A model generated the notes under the pieces. The model saw only the letters and a list, made by a program, of their open reading frames with translations, was not told where the DNA came from and did no database searches. 64,000 nt of DNA from Mesorhizobium sp. NZP2077 (GTDB lineage Bacteria > Pseudomonadota > Alphaproteobacteria > Rhizobiales > Rhizobiaceae), in contig NZ_CP051293.1 of assembly GCF_013170805.1 (NCBI RefSeq), forward strand, positions 2,114,001 to 2,178,000, in the 5' to 3' direction. Positions 9,159 through 19,061 of this stretch are shown here, in pieces. Position 1 is the stretch's first letter. Each line of letters begins with the position of its first letter. Made by a program: the position numbers and the translations under genes.

Positions 9159-10622
9159 CTAGAGATAGGGCGATCCCAGCCACAGGATACGGTCGAAAAG
9201 CCGGATGATGAACGGCCGGGCCCGCAAGGCGTCCAGCGTCACAGGGATAGCCGTTTCGATTGCTGATCCAATCCGGGCTTCGATCTCGCGGGCAAAGCCT
9301 GCGTCGAGGATCTCCAGATCGATCTCGAAATTCAACCGCAGCGATCGGGCGTCGAGGTTGGACGAGCCGACATAGGCCCACACGCCGTCGATCGAAAGCA
9401 GCTTGGAATGGTCGAATGGGCCCTCCGTTCGCCATATTCGGCAATAGTTCTTGAGGATCTGGTCGAATTGCGCGGTCATGGCGCGGTCGACAAGGAAGAG
9501 ATTGTTCACCGCGGGCACCACGACATCGATCTCGACGCCGCGCCGGGCGGCGGTGATCAAGGCACTGATCAGTTCCCGGTCCGGCAGGAAATAGGGCGAC
9601 ATCAGGCGGATCGACTTGCGCGCAACCGAGAAGGCTCCGATCAGCAGCTTGTGGTTGGTCTCATTGCTGGCATCCGGCCCGGATGCGACCGCCCGTACCA
9701 GCATCGGCTGGCCGGCTGCCGGCGACAGCGGGGCAATTCGCCAGGCATCGCCCTTCAGCGCTTCGTTGGTGGAGAAACGCCAGTCTTCGGCGGCAACCGA
9801 GAACAGGTCGGCGACGACAGGTCCGGTGACCTTGAAATGCGTGTCCCTGGCGCTGTTCGATCCGGCGAACTCCTCGGAAAAGCCCTTGCGGATGTTCATG
9901 CCGCCGGTGAAGGCAACCGTGCCGTCGACCACCAGGATCTTCCTGTGGGTTCTCAGGTTGGCGTAGGGCAGGCGCAAGCCCATGACGATGTTGCCGTTGA
10001 AGACATCGGCGGTGATGTTGGCGCGGCGCAGATGGCCGAGGATGCTGGGGACGGAGTAACGGGCGCCGACGGCGTCGATCAGCACGCGAACGGTGACGCC
10101 GCGCCTCACGGCACCGGCCAGCGATTCGACGAAAAGCAGGCCGACGGCATCATTGTCGAAAATATAGGTCTCGAGCAGGACGCTGCGCTTGGCGCCATCG
10201 ATCGCCGCGCACATGGCGGCATAGGCCTCGTCGCCGGTCTCCAGCACGTCGATGGCATTGCCCGGGTTGAGCGCGCGCCGCGCCACCCTGTCGCCCAGTG
10301 TCCGCAGGCCGGTGAAGCGCTGGCCGTAACGCTCGACGATCAGCGCCTTCTCGGCGGGGATGTCTCGCTCATGCTTGGCGGATACTGCGTCGCCGGCAAG
10401 CGGGCGCTGTGCTGTGATCGTGGCGCGGCGGATGCGGTTGATGCCGGCCACGGCATAGATCAGCACGCCAAGGATCGGCGACAGCACCATGACGCCGACC
10501 CAGCCGGTGGCGGCCCGCACATCCTCCTTGGTCATGACGGCGTGGGCGATGCCAACAGTCGCCATCACCACAGAGATGATCGCCAGGATTTGGGTCCAGT
10601 GACTCGCAATAGTCTCGTACAT
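9159..10622 (-). CDS. cls: Cardiolipin synthase-like phospholipase D protein
   Basis: About 487 residues from the ATG at 10622; an in-frame TTG at 10658 is less likely. Two N-terminal transmembrane helices are followed by two PLD catalytic motifs, 'HRKILVVDGTVAFTGGMN' and 'HSKLLSIDGVWAYVGSSN', i.e. two complete HxK(x4)D(x6)G units. The length and the N-terminal membrane anchor match bacterial ClsA/ClsB-type cardiolipin synthases, which condense two phosphatidylglycerols at the inner membrane. The product assignment rests on family architecture; a related transphosphatidylase activity is possible. The symbol is generic. Confidence 0.85.
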   Translation of the reverse strand: MYETIASHWTQILAIISVVMATVGIAHAVMTKEDVRAATGWVGVMVLSPILGVLIYAVAGINRIRRATITAQRPLAGDAVSAKHERDIPAEKALIVERYGQRFTGLRTLGDRVARRALNPGNAIDVLETGDEAYAAMCAAIDGAKRSVLLETYIFDNDAVGLLFVESLAGAVRRGVTVRVLIDAVGARYSVPSILGHLRRANITADVFNGNIVMGLRLPYANLRTHRKILVVDGTVAFTGGMNIRKGFSEEFAGSNSARDTHFKVTGPVVADLFSVAAEDWRFSTNEALKGDAWRIAPLSPAAGQPMLVRAVASGPDASNETNHKLLIGAFSVARKSIRLMSPYFLPDRELISALITAARRGVEIDVVVPAVNNLFLVDRAMTAQFDQILKNYCRIWRTEGPFDHSKLLSIDGVWAYVGSSNLDARSLRLNFEIDLEILDAGFAREIEARIGSAIETAIPVTLDALRARPFIIRLFDRILWLGSPYL

Positions 10623-10916
10623 TGCCGGGACTATCCAGCGAGCGGCTGTAGAAGGCAATGCGGACGCGCCTTCGGCGGACGGAGGTCAGCGCTTCGGCTG
10701 AAGGTCCCTATTCCAGGCAGGATGAAATTTCCCTGTGATCACGCTTGGAAAAGCCAACATGACCCGAGGGAAAGCATAGAGACGGCGTGGCCCGGCATCG
10801 TCCGGTGCCGCCTTGGTGGTCCAACGCTTCTTGTACTTTGGTACCACATATACTGTATATCAGAGGGAACGAAAATGGCGATATAACACTTTGATCAGAG
10901 GCGGGGGAGGCGCCGA

Positions 10917-11111
10917 ATGATGAGATTCAACTTCGAAGGGCCTCCTGTTGGGGAGGGGGACATGTCGGCCGAGTGCCAGCGCCAGTTGCTGCCTCTGGTC
11001 CGTGAGATCGTCCAGGCGGCGGTCGCGTCCGGTTGGAACCAGGACGATGTTCTTCTGGCTTTTGTGGAACTCACCTGGGATCTGTACGAGAAACGTCGCG
11101 GCGATTTGTAA
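10917..11111 (+). CDS. Small hypothetical protein
   Basis: A 64-residue ORF with tandem ATG codons preceded by a purine-rich 'gaggcgggggaggcg' ribosome-binding region. The product is acidic and mostly helical ('LLPLVREIVQAAVASGW', 'LAFVELTWDLYEKRRG') with no membrane segment. I recognise no family. A 13-bp perfect palindrome (atatac-t-gtatat) lies 56 bp upstream at 10848-10860 and could be an operator. The gene stands alone between divergent neighbours. Confidence 0.55.
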   Translation: MMRFNFEGPPVGEGDMSAECQRQLLPLVREIVQAAVASGWNQDDVLLAFVELTWDLYEKRRGDL

Positions 11112-11452
11112 CCGCACACCTGCGTCATTGCTGTTGCCGATCTCGGTGGCAAACCAAGATGTCGGCCCGCGAAGGCCACGCCAAGCCCCTATGGTGGTGT
11201 ACTAGAAACAGTGGAGAACGTGCAGCCGGTCATGCCAAGGCTCAGCGAAACTCTCGCATGGCGAGACTGGCGATGGGGCTGAAACAGAATGCTCGCCGAC
11301 TTCCTGTATCGGTCGTTTTCTTTTCTTTTCCCGAATAAAAATTTTTCTTTGCGCGGGGGAGTTCTTCCCTAGCCGAGTTGTGTGCGTTACGCTGATTTCG
11401 GGTCGGGCATAAGGGGGATTTCAAGCGGCAGCAAGACGGCCGAGGCGATGCA

Positions 11453-12370
11453 ATGAAAAATGCGGACGAGGCTCGGGAGAGCGGCGTTTCCCGGGGCGTC
11501 GATCGGACAGCCCGATATGTCCTGGACATCATTCCAGAAAGTGCCGGCCCCAGACGCGCCACGGCGCGCGGCAGCGTCATCCATTCCGTCCGCGGTCCCG
11601 GGTCGCAAACTTTCCTGGCCAAGGAACATTCCGCGGGAATTGTGCTGAGACCGGGACGCAAATTCAGAGCCTCGCTCGGCAGCGACAAGATCACCGAATA
11701 CGATGCGCCGGTCGGATGCCTCATCATCAATCCCGCGGGGGTCGACAGCACCTTCGCCTGGTCGCAGACCAGGGAAAACGCCGTCGTCTCCATATCGCCG
11801 GAAGCGCTGTCGGAACTGGCCGCGCATGAGTCCGATCGCGCCGACGTGGATCTTGCGCCGCCTGCGTTCGGTACGGTCGATCTAAGGGCCCTCAATATAG
11901 CCCAGATGATCACCGCCGAGCTGACCGGGACGCTGCCGCCGAATGAGCTCTATCTGGATTCGCTGCTCACGGTGTTCGGCGTGCATTTGCTGCGCACCTA
12001 CACGAGCCGCAGCAGGCAGGCCGTGTTGCCCAAAGGCGGGCTCTCCGCCATTGGTGCTCGGCGTGTGCGCGAATATCTCGACGAGAACTTCGTGCGAAAA
12101 GTCATGGTCGCCGAGCTGGCGTTGGTCGCGGGGGTTTCCCCCAATCATTTCATCGCAAGGTTCGCCAGCACGTTCGGCATGCCGCCGCATCGCTACCTGA
12201 TCAACCTGCGCCTGGACTTCGCCGAAAAGCTGCTCGTTGACGGCGAGCTAGCAATCGCCGAAGTCGCCTACCTCGCAGGGTTTTCGGATCAGAGTCATCT
12301 GGCCGCAACCATGAAGAAATACAGGGGCAGAACACCGACCATGACCGCATATGCGCCAGGCAGAAACTGA
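11453..12370 (+). CDS. AraC-family transcriptional regulator
   Basis: A 305-residue regulator with a typical AraC/XylS C-terminus. Residues about 200-300 hold two helix-turn-helix units: 'VAELALVAGVSPNHFIARF' and 'IAEVAYLAGFSDQSHLAATM', ending in the 'RGRTP' motif. The N-terminal 190 residues are a poorly conserved sensor region, probably cupin-like, with no recognised ligand site. A low-GC stretch around 11320-11360 lies upstream and may contain the promoter. The next gene encodes a shorter, clearly paralogous HTH protein in the same orientation. Target and inducer are unknown. Confidence 0.85.
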   Translation: MKNADEARESGVSRGVDRTARYVLDIIPESAGPRRATARGSVIHSVRGPGSQTFLAKEHSAGIVLRPGRKFRASLGSDKITEYDAPVGCLIINPAGVDSTFAWSQTRENAVVSISPEALSELAAHESDRADVDLAPPAFGTVDLRALNIAQMITAELTGTLPPNELYLDSLLTVFGVHLLRTYTSRSRQAVLPKGGLSAIGARRVREYLDENFVRKVMVAELALVAGVSPNHFIARFASTFGMPPHRYLINLRLDFAEKLLVDGELAIAEVAYLAGFSDQSHLAATMKKYRGRTPTMTAYAPGRN

Positions 12371-12564
12371 AAGCTCGGGATGGCAAAGTGGCAACACCTG
12401 CCGTCCGATAATCCAAGACCGGAATTTCTTACAAAGCTTCCGGAGTTTTCCAAAATACGTCCGTCACCACTGTGCCCCAGGCATTACGGGAGTCATTCGA
12501 AATGGCATGGAGCCTGTGCATCATTCGCCATCTGGCCGGACTGATCGAATGAATCGGAGCGACA

Positions 12565-13083
12565 ATGCAGCCACAGCTCGATCAATCACGAATTGTTTTT
12601 GGGGGGAACGGGGAGGGCGGTCTCGGGTTGAATTCCATCTGCGAAATATCAAGGGACCGAAAGATGCGGTCTGATGATGGCGCTCCGGGTTCGGCGTCCG
12701 GACCCAGTCCCACGCGACAGCCGGCGCTGAACGTAAAAGGCGGGCTTTCCGCCCGCAGCGCCCGCCGCGTGCAGGAATTTCTGGACGAGAATTTTACGCG
12801 GAAGCTCGCGCTTGCCGAGATGGCCGCAGTCTGCGGGCTTTCACCCTATCACTTCATGCGGGCCTTCTCGAGGACGTTCGGGATGCCGCCGCATCAATAT
12901 GTCCTCGATCTGCGGCTGGACTTCGCGGAAAGGCTGCTTGCCGACAGCCGCATGGCGATCGCGGATATCGCCCACCTTGCTGGCTTTTCAAGCCAGAGCC
13001 ATTTCACCACCGTCATGAAGAAATACCGGCAGGTGACGCCATTGCAGGCGCGGGTGGGCAAGCTTAACTCGAAGTTTAGATGA
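12565..13083 (+). CDS. Short AraC-family HTH protein
   Basis: Up to 172 residues, essentially only the AraC DNA-binding domain: 'GGLSARSARRVQEFLDENF', a first HTH around 'MAAVCGLSPYHFMRAF' and a second around 'IAHLAGFSSQSHFTTVMKKY'. The HTH is highly similar to that of the preceding gene, so the pair looks like a duplication followed by loss of the sensor domain. Translation could start at 12565 (ggag upstream) or 12664 (ATG inside, weaker site). Without a ligand domain it may act constitutively or be controlled by expression level. Confidence 0.75.
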   Translation: MQPQLDQSRIVFGGNGEGGLGLNSICEISRDRKMRSDDGAPGSASGPSPTRQPALNVKGGLSARSARRVQEFLDENFTRKLALAEMAAVCGLSPYHFMRAFSRTFGMPPHQYVLDLRLDFAERLLADSRMAIADIAHLAGFSSQSHFTTVMKKYRQVTPLQARVGKLNSKFR

Positions 13084-13279
13084 GGCGGATCTTACGTCAT
13101 TCTTTGATTACTTGGTTTTAAAGCACTGGCTAAGGTAACGGGGCGTTAACCTCTGTCGGGTTGCTCAACTTTTTTCTCACATGGCAGCAATTTCGTGAAA
13201 TACTGAAAGCAGGAATCATGTCTTTCTGCTGGTGAACGGAATTGTCAGACATTTCGTGCCGGCCAGCGGAGCGGCGACC

Positions 13280-16200
13280 ATGACCGACAACCAGATTTCG
13301 AGCGGCCAGATTTCGAGCGGCTTGCTTGTTCAGCGTCGCGCGGCGTATTTCGCCGGGCAGTGGATCGCGGGGGCCGATCACGGCTCGCGCTCGGTTCGCC
13401 GCCGCCTGATGGCGGTGCTGAGGATGGCTCACCGTGTGCTTGGCATGCGCCGCAAGGGATCTGGGCTCGGCATGCTCGGCATGGGCAGGATTGTGGCCGC
13501 GGCGCTTGGTGTGATCGCACTCGGAGGCCTCGCCACGCCGGCGCTGGCGCAGTATGCGGCCGGTGGCGGCACGGCAAACACCGCCGGCTCGGTGGCGGTC
13601 GGTCCGTCCGCGACTACGAATGGACTGCGGGGTGTCGCGATTGGCTCTGGAGCAACTCAGGCCGGAATAGATTCGATCGCCCAAGGCACCAATGCCAGCG
13701 CCGGCAGCCAGAATGCCGTCGCGATCGGCTTTGGAACGATCGCCTCCGCGTTAAACTCCATCTATCTTGGCTCGCGGACAGCTGCTGGAACAGGTGCCAC
13801 TGCCACGAGCGCCATCGGCATCGGTACGGATGTCACGGCATCCCAGGTCGACGCCATCGCGGTAGGACGTTCATCCGTTGCTTCGGCACAATACTCGGTG
13901 GCTCTCGGCCTGAACGCGAAAGCCACGGGCGCAGGCGGCGCGATGGCGCTGGGCCAAGGCACGGTCTCAAGCAGCGTCAATTCGGTCGCGCTCGGCGTCC
14001 AGGCTAGCGCCACCGGGGGCGGCGCCAACGCCTTGGGCACCTTCTCTGTTGCTTCGGGAGGGAATTCCACCGCAGTCGGTACCAGTTCGTCCGCCACCGG
14101 TGGCTTGTCATTCGCCGGAGGCTGGTCGGCCGTCGCCAGCGCGGACAGTGCCGTCGCCATAGGCAAGTCGGCCAATGCGGCAGGGCTGAACTCGACAGCG
14201 CTCGGCTCCAGCACCAATGCCTCGGCCGATTTCTCATTGGCGCTGGGTAACCAGGCTGTGTCGAGCGGAGTAGGCTCGATGGCAGCGGGCTCGGGGGCCC
14301 AAGCCACGGGCGTGTCCGCCACCGCACTTGGCAACAACGCCGCGGCGACCGCCGCGAACGCAAGCGCGCTGGGCCTGGGCGCCACTGCGGGCGGTGTAGA
14401 CGGTACGGCGGTCGGCAAGCAAGCCAACGCGAGCGCACAAGACGCCATCGCCATGGGTACTACCTCAAAGGCAAGTGGCACTGCCAGCACAGCGGTTGGC
14501 AACGTCGCCGTCGCCAGCGGCGCAAACGCCTCCTCGTTCGGGTCGGGAGCAACTGCGGCAGGAGACAATTCTCTCGCTGCCGGCGTCAGCGCCAGCGCTG
14601 GTGGGGCAGGCAGTACCGCACTCGGCATCGGCGCCAATGCGTCGGCGACGAGCGCCATCGCTGTCGGCAACAATGCCAAGGCCAATTCTGCCGAAGCGGT
14701 CGCCATGGGCACCAATGCGGTGGCGACCGGCGGCAAGGCGGTGTCGATCGGCTCCGGCAACACCGCCTATGGTGACGGCGCGGTTTCCATCGGTGATCCC
14801 AGCTACGCCAGCGGCACTGGCGCTTTCACCGGCGGCGCCAACAACATCGCCAACAGCGACGGCACGGCAACCGCCACCGCCGCCAATCAGGCCGCGGGTG
14901 CTGTCGCCATCGGCAACAACAACAAGGCGATCGGGCAAGGCTCGGTGGCGCTGGGCAACGGCTCCACCGCGGGCGCGGCCGGCCTTGCGGGCAATGTCGC
15001 GCTGGGCAATGGCGCGACGGCGGCGGCAAGCTCGGGCGACGTGGCGCTCGGCTCGGGGTCGGTGACCGCTGTCGCGGTCGGCACCAGCGGCACGACGATC
15101 GGCGGCACGGCCTACAGCTTCGCCGGCACGACGCCGACCAGCACCGTCAGCGTCGGTAGCGGGACCAATCAGCGCACCATCACCAATGTTGCGGCAGGAC
15201 GAATCGCGGGCAATTCGACCGATGCGATCAACGGCTCACAGCTGTTTGCGACCAATCAGGCATTGCAGTCGGCCATCGCCGGGGCGGCGTCGCATTATGT
15301 CAGCATCAATGATGGCGGCACGGCGACCGGGAACTACAGCAACAATGGCGCGACGGGCGCCCAGTCCGTGGCCATTGGCACCAATGCCGGCGCGACGGGC
15401 GGCCGCGCGATTGCGTCCGGCAGCAGCGCGAAAGCCCTGGGCGACTTCGCGTCGGCTTATGGCGATAATGCCAGCGCGACCACCGCGGGTACCGCCATCG
15501 GCGGAGGCACCAACGCCTCCAACCAGTTCGCCTTCGCCGGGGGGTTCCAATCCACGGCGTCCGGGGTTTCGTCCGCGGCACTGGGCCTGCACGCCAATGC
15601 GACCGCCGACAACGCGATCGCCATAGGCACGAGCACGACCGCCAACGCCGTCGATGCCGTCGCCATTGGCGATAGCTCGACCGCGACCGGCGCCACCTCG
15701 ACGGCTCTCGGCAGCGGTGCCAGCGCGTCGGGTGGCCGGGCGATTGCGTCCGGCAGCGGGGCAAAAGCGCTGGGCAACTTCGCGTCGGCTTATGGCGACA
15801 ACGCCAGCGCGACCACCGCGGGTACCGCCATAGGTGGAGGCACCAACGCCTCCAACCAGTTCGCCTTCGCCGGGGGGTTCCAATCCACGGCATCCGGGGT
15901 GTCATCCACGGCATTGGGTCTGCACGCCAATGCCAGCGCCGACAACGCGATCGCCATGGGCACGGACACGATCGCCAATTCCGCCGATGCCATTGCCATC
16001 GGCCACGGCTCGGCCGCGGCCGGCGGCAAGGCAACCGCGATCGGCGCCGGCAACACCGCTTACGGCGACGGCGCGGTGGCCATCGGCGATCCCAGCTATG
16101 CCAGCGGCACCGGCGCCTTCACCGGCGGCGCCAACAACATCGCCAACAGCGACGGCACGACCAGCGCCACCGCGGCCAATATGGCGGCGGGCGCTGTCGC

Positions 16201-19054
16201 CATCGGCAACAACAACAAGGCGATCGGGCAAGGCTCCGTGGCCCTGGGCAACGGCTCGACGGCGGGTGCCGCCGGTCTTGCCGGCAATGTCGCGCTGGGC
16301 GACGGCGCGACGGCGGCGACAAGCGCCGGCGACGTGGCATTGGGCTCGGGCTCTGTGACCACTGCAGCGGTCGGTACGGCAAGCGCTGTGATCAACGGCA
16401 CGACCTACGCCTTCCAAGGCACCAATCCGACCTCGACGGTCAGCATCGGCGCACCCGGTGCGGAACGCACGCTCACCAATCTGGCGGCGGGGCGGATCAG
16501 CGCGCTGTCGACCGACGCGGTCAACGGCTCGCAGCTCTTCGCCACCAACCAGGCGGTCGATGCCATCGGCACCACGCTCAACAACATCAATGTCGGCGGC
16601 GGCATCAAGTATTTCCACGCCAATTCGACCTTGCCCGACTCCCAGGCGCTGGGCACCAATTCAGTCGCCGTCGGCCCGAATGCGGTGGCCAACAATGCCG
16701 GCGATGTGGCGATCGGCCTGAATTCGGCGTCGGGTGCGACGACCGCCGTTGGCGGCGCAACGATCGGCGGGGTGAACTACACCTTCGCCGGCACCACGCC
16801 GGCCGGAGCGTTCTCGGTCGGGTCGGCTGGAGCCGAGCGCCAGATCCAGAATGTTGCTGCCGGACAGCTGAACGGCGGCTCGACCGACGCGGTCAACGGC
16901 TCGCAGCTCTTCGCCACCAACCAGCAGGTCACGCAGAACACGACCGACATTGCTGCCAACACCGCCGACATTGCCAATATCGGCGGTTCCGTGACCAATC
17001 TCGGCAACACGATCAGCAACATCGCCGGCGATACCTCGACCGCCTATACCGACGCCAATGGCGTGGGCATCCGCTACGCCCGCACCAACGAGACGGGATT
17101 GGCGCAAACCGATTCCTTCGCGCAAGGGGTCGGCTCCACCGCCGTCGGCTACCAGGCGACCGCGACCGGCGTCAGCGGGCTGGCGCTTGGCCGCGACACG
17201 CTGGCCAGCATCGATGGCAGTGTGGCGCTCGGTTCCGGCTCGGTTTCCGATCGCGCCCTGGCTCCGGCCAGCGGCCAGATAGCGGCCGGTCCTTCCAACT
17301 TCATCCAGTACAACACCACCGACAAGACATTGCTCGGCGCCGTTTCGGTCGGCACGGCCACATCCTACCGCCAGATCACCAATGTGGCTGACGGCACGCA
17401 GGCGCAGGACGCGGTGACGGTCCGCCAGCTGCAGGGAGCGATCGCATCCGTCTCGGTGACGTCAACCAAGTATTTCCATGCCAATTCGGCGGCGGGCGAC
17501 TCGCTTGCGGTCGGTGCGGAATCGGTTGCGGTCGGCCCGACGACGGTCGTCAACGGCGACAACGGCATCGGCATCGGCAACGGCGCCATCGTCGACCAGA
17601 CCGCTCCCGGCGGAACGGCCATCGGCCAGAACGCGCATGTGATGCTGGCCGACGGCCTTGCACTCGGCACCAATTCGCTGGCGTCCGGCATCCAGTCGGT
17701 GGCGCTCGGCGCCGGCGCCCAGAGCACCTTCATCAACAGCGTCGCGCTCGGCGCGCAGTCCATCACCTCGGTCGGCGCTCAGACCGGCTATACGGCCTTT
17801 GGCCTCACTGCTCCGCAGACATCGGTCGGCGAAGTGTCGATCGGCGCAGCCGGGGCAGAACGCAAGCTCACCAATGTCGCGGCGGGTTCTGCCAACACTG
17901 ATGGTGTCAACGTCTCCCAGTTGCGCGGCGTGTCGCAAAATATCAGCAACCTGTTTGGCGGCGGCACCACGGTCAATCCAGACGGCTCGATCACCGGTCC
18001 GACCTACACCATCCAGGGCAACAACTATTCGACCGTCTATGACGGCTTCACGGCCGTCAACAACGCGCTGACCAACATCTCGAATGGCGGCGGCATCAAG
18101 TATTTCCACGCCAATTCGACGCTGGCGGACTCCACAGCAAGCGGGACCGACAGCGTGGCGATCGGACCGGCGAGCGTGGCCAGCGGCACCAACAGCCTTG
18201 CCGCCGGCAATGGTTCCACTGCCACCGGCCAAGGCGCGGTGGCGCTCGGCCAGGGCGCCAAGGCCAACAACGCCAATGATGTGGCGCTGGGTTCGGGCGC
18301 GGTGTCGCAGGCCGCGGTCGGCACCTCCAGCACCGTCATCAACGGCAAGACCTACGCCTTCGCCGGCACCACCCCGGTCGGAACCGTCAGCGTAGGCGCT
18401 GCCGGCGCCGAACGGACGATCACCAATGTCGCCGCCGGACGGGTCAACGCCAACAGCACCGATGCGATAAACGGTTCGCAGCTCTACGCCACCAACACGG
18501 CGGTCGAGGATTTGAAATCGGGCCTCGGATCGCTCACCCAGAACGCGGTGACGTATGACACAAATCCGGACGGCAGCAAGAAGAACAGCATCACGCTGCA
18601 GGGCGGGGACGTGAACGCGCCGGTCGTCATCTCGAATGTCGGACCCGGGGTCAAGGGCAACGATGCGGTCAATGTCAACCAACTGAACCAGGGCCTGGCC
18701 ACGAGTATCAACACGTCCAACACCTATACCGACAAGGTGGCCGCCACGACCTTGCAACAGGCCAACAACTACACCGACCAGAAGCTCAGCCAGCTCAACT
18801 CGGACCTGGGCGGCATACGCGACGAAGCCCGGCAGGCGGCGGCAATCGGGCTCGCCGCTGCCTCGCTGCGCTACGACGACCGGCCCGGAAAGCTGAGCGT
18901 TGCGGCGGGTGGCGGCTTCTGGCGGGATTCGAGCGCCTTGGCCTTCGGCGCCGGCTACACCAGCGAGGATGGCCGCATCCGCGGCAATGTGTCCGGCACT
19001 GCCGCGGGTGGGCATGTCGGCGTCGGCGCCGGCATCAGCTTCACCTTGAACTGA
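13280..19054 (+). CDS. Trimeric autotransporter adhesin (YadA-like)
   Basis: About 1,924 residues from ATG 13280 (ggag upstream); a GTG at 13232 is an alternative. A long basic N-terminal extension precedes a hydrophobic core and 'ATPALAQ', a probable extended signal peptide. The passenger is built of YadA/Hia head repeats ('SxAxGxxAxAxGxxxxAxG') alternating with neck and stalk modules ('STDAINGSQLFATNQ', 'KYFHANSTL'). The last 70 or so residues match the YadA membrane anchor ('AAAIGLAAASLRYDDRPGK', then beta-strands ending 'GISFTLN'), which forms a 12-strand trimeric barrel in the outer membrane. It should export itself and mediate attachment to surfaces or host cells. It heads a run of four cell-envelope genes on the same strand. 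Confidence 0.93.
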   Translation: MTDNQISSGQISSGLLVQRRAAYFAGQWIAGADHGSRSVRRRLMAVLRMAHRVLGMRRKGSGLGMLGMGRIVAAALGVIALGGLATPALAQYAAGGGTANTAGSVAVGPSATTNGLRGVAIGSGATQAGIDSIAQGTNASAGSQNAVAIGFGTIASALNSIYLGSRTAAGTGATATSAIGIGTDVTASQVDAIAVGRSSVASAQYSVALGLNAKATGAGGAMALGQGTVSSSVNSVALGVQASATGGGANALGTFSVASGGNSTAVGTSSSATGGLSFAGGWSAVASADSAVAIGKSANAAGLNSTALGSSTNASADFSLALGNQAVSSGVGSMAAGSGAQATGVSATALGNNAAATAANASALGLGATAGGVDGTAVGKQANASAQDAIAMGTTSKASGTASTAVGNVAVASGANASSFGSGATAAGDNSLAAGVSASAGGAGSTALGIGANASATSAIAVGNNAKANSAEAVAMGTNAVATGGKAVSIGSGNTAYGDGAVSIGDPSYASGTGAFTGGANNIANSDGTATATAANQAAGAVAIGNNNKAIGQGSVALGNGSTAGAAGLAGNVALGNGATAAASSGDVALGSGSVTAVAVGTSGTTIGGTAYSFAGTTPTSTVSVGSGTNQRTITNVAAGRIAGNSTDAINGSQLFATNQALQSAIAGAASHYVSINDGGTATGNYSNNGATGAQSVAIGTNAGATGGRAIASGSSAKALGDFASAYGDNASATTAGTAIGGGTNASNQFAFAGGFQSTASGVSSAALGLHANATADNAIAIGTSTTANAVDAVAIGDSSTATGATSTALGSGASASGGRAIASGSGAKALGNFASAYGDNASATTAGTAIGGGTNASNQFAFAGGFQSTASGVSSTALGLHANASADNAIAMGTDTIANSADAIAIGHGSAAAGGKATAIGAGNTAYGDGAVAIGDPSYASGTGAFTGGANNIANSDGTTSATAANMAAGAVAIGNNNKAIGQGSVALGNGSTAGAAGLAGNVALGDGATAATSAGDVALGSGSVTTAAVGTASAVINGTTYAFQGTNPTSTVSIGAPGAERTLTNLAAGRISALSTDAVNGSQLFATNQAVDAIGTTLNNINVGGGIKYFHANSTLPDSQALGTNSVAVGPNAVANNAGDVAIGLNSASGATTAVGGATIGGVNYTFAGTTPAGAFSVGSAGAERQIQNVAAGQLNGGSTDAVNGSQLFATNQQVTQNTTDIAANTADIANIGGSVTNLGNTISNIAGDTSTAYTDANGVGIRYARTNETGLAQTDSFAQGVGSTAVGYQATATGVSGLALGRDTLASIDGSVALGSGSVSDRALAPASGQIAAGPSNFIQYNTTDKTLLGAVSVGTATSYRQITNVADGTQAQDAVTVRQLQGAIASVSVTSTKYFHANSAAGDSLAVGAESVAVGPTTVVNGDNGIGIGNGAIVDQTAPGGTAIGQNAHVMLADGLALGTNSLASGIQSVALGAGAQSTFINSVALGAQSITSVGAQTGYTAFGLTAPQTSVGEVSIGAAGAERKLTNVAAGSANTDGVNVSQLRGVSQNISNLFGGGTTVNPDGSITGPTYTIQGNNYSTVYDGFTAVNNALTNISNGGGIKYFHANSTLADSTASGTDSVAIGPASVASGTNSLAAGNGSTATGQGAVALGQGAKANNANDVALGSGAVSQAAVGTSSTVINGKTYAFAGTTPVGTVSVGAAGAERTITNVAAGRVNANSTDAINGSQLYATNTAVEDLKSGLGSLTQNAVTYDTNPDGSKKNSITLQGGDVNAPVVISNVGPGVKGNDAVNVNQLNQGLATSINTSNTYTDKVAATTLQQANNYTDQKLSQLNSDLGGIRDEARQAAAIGLAAASLRYDDRPGKLSVAAGGGFWRDSSALAFGAGYTSEDGRIRGNVSGTAAGGHVGVGAGISFTLN
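14729..15262 (+). repeat. Long internal direct repeat B, copy 1 (second copy 16022-16556)
   Basis: The segment from 'GGKAVSIGSGNTAYGDGAV' through the neck motif 'STDAINGSQLFATNQ' recurs 1,293 bp downstream with a few substitutions. The repeat stays in frame inside the autotransporter gene and spans a whole head-plus-neck module, so it reflects module duplication. Confidence 0.8.
15401..16021 (+). repeat. Tandem 333-bp direct repeat A inside the autotransporter gene
   Basis: Unit 1 (15401-15733) and unit 2 (15734-16021, slightly shorter) both open with codons for 'GGRAIASGS' and include 'FASAYGDNASATTAGTAIG'. The 111-codon spacing keeps the frame. Long identical blocks make recombination-based length change likely. 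Confidence 0.8.
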
Positions 19055-19061
19055 GGCGGGA

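Noticed and set aside
10848..10860. Palindrome atatactgtatat as a LexA box
   Set aside because: It looks like an E. coli-type LexA half pattern, but alphaproteobacterial LexA sites are of the GTTC-N7-GTTC type; kept only as a possible unknown operator.
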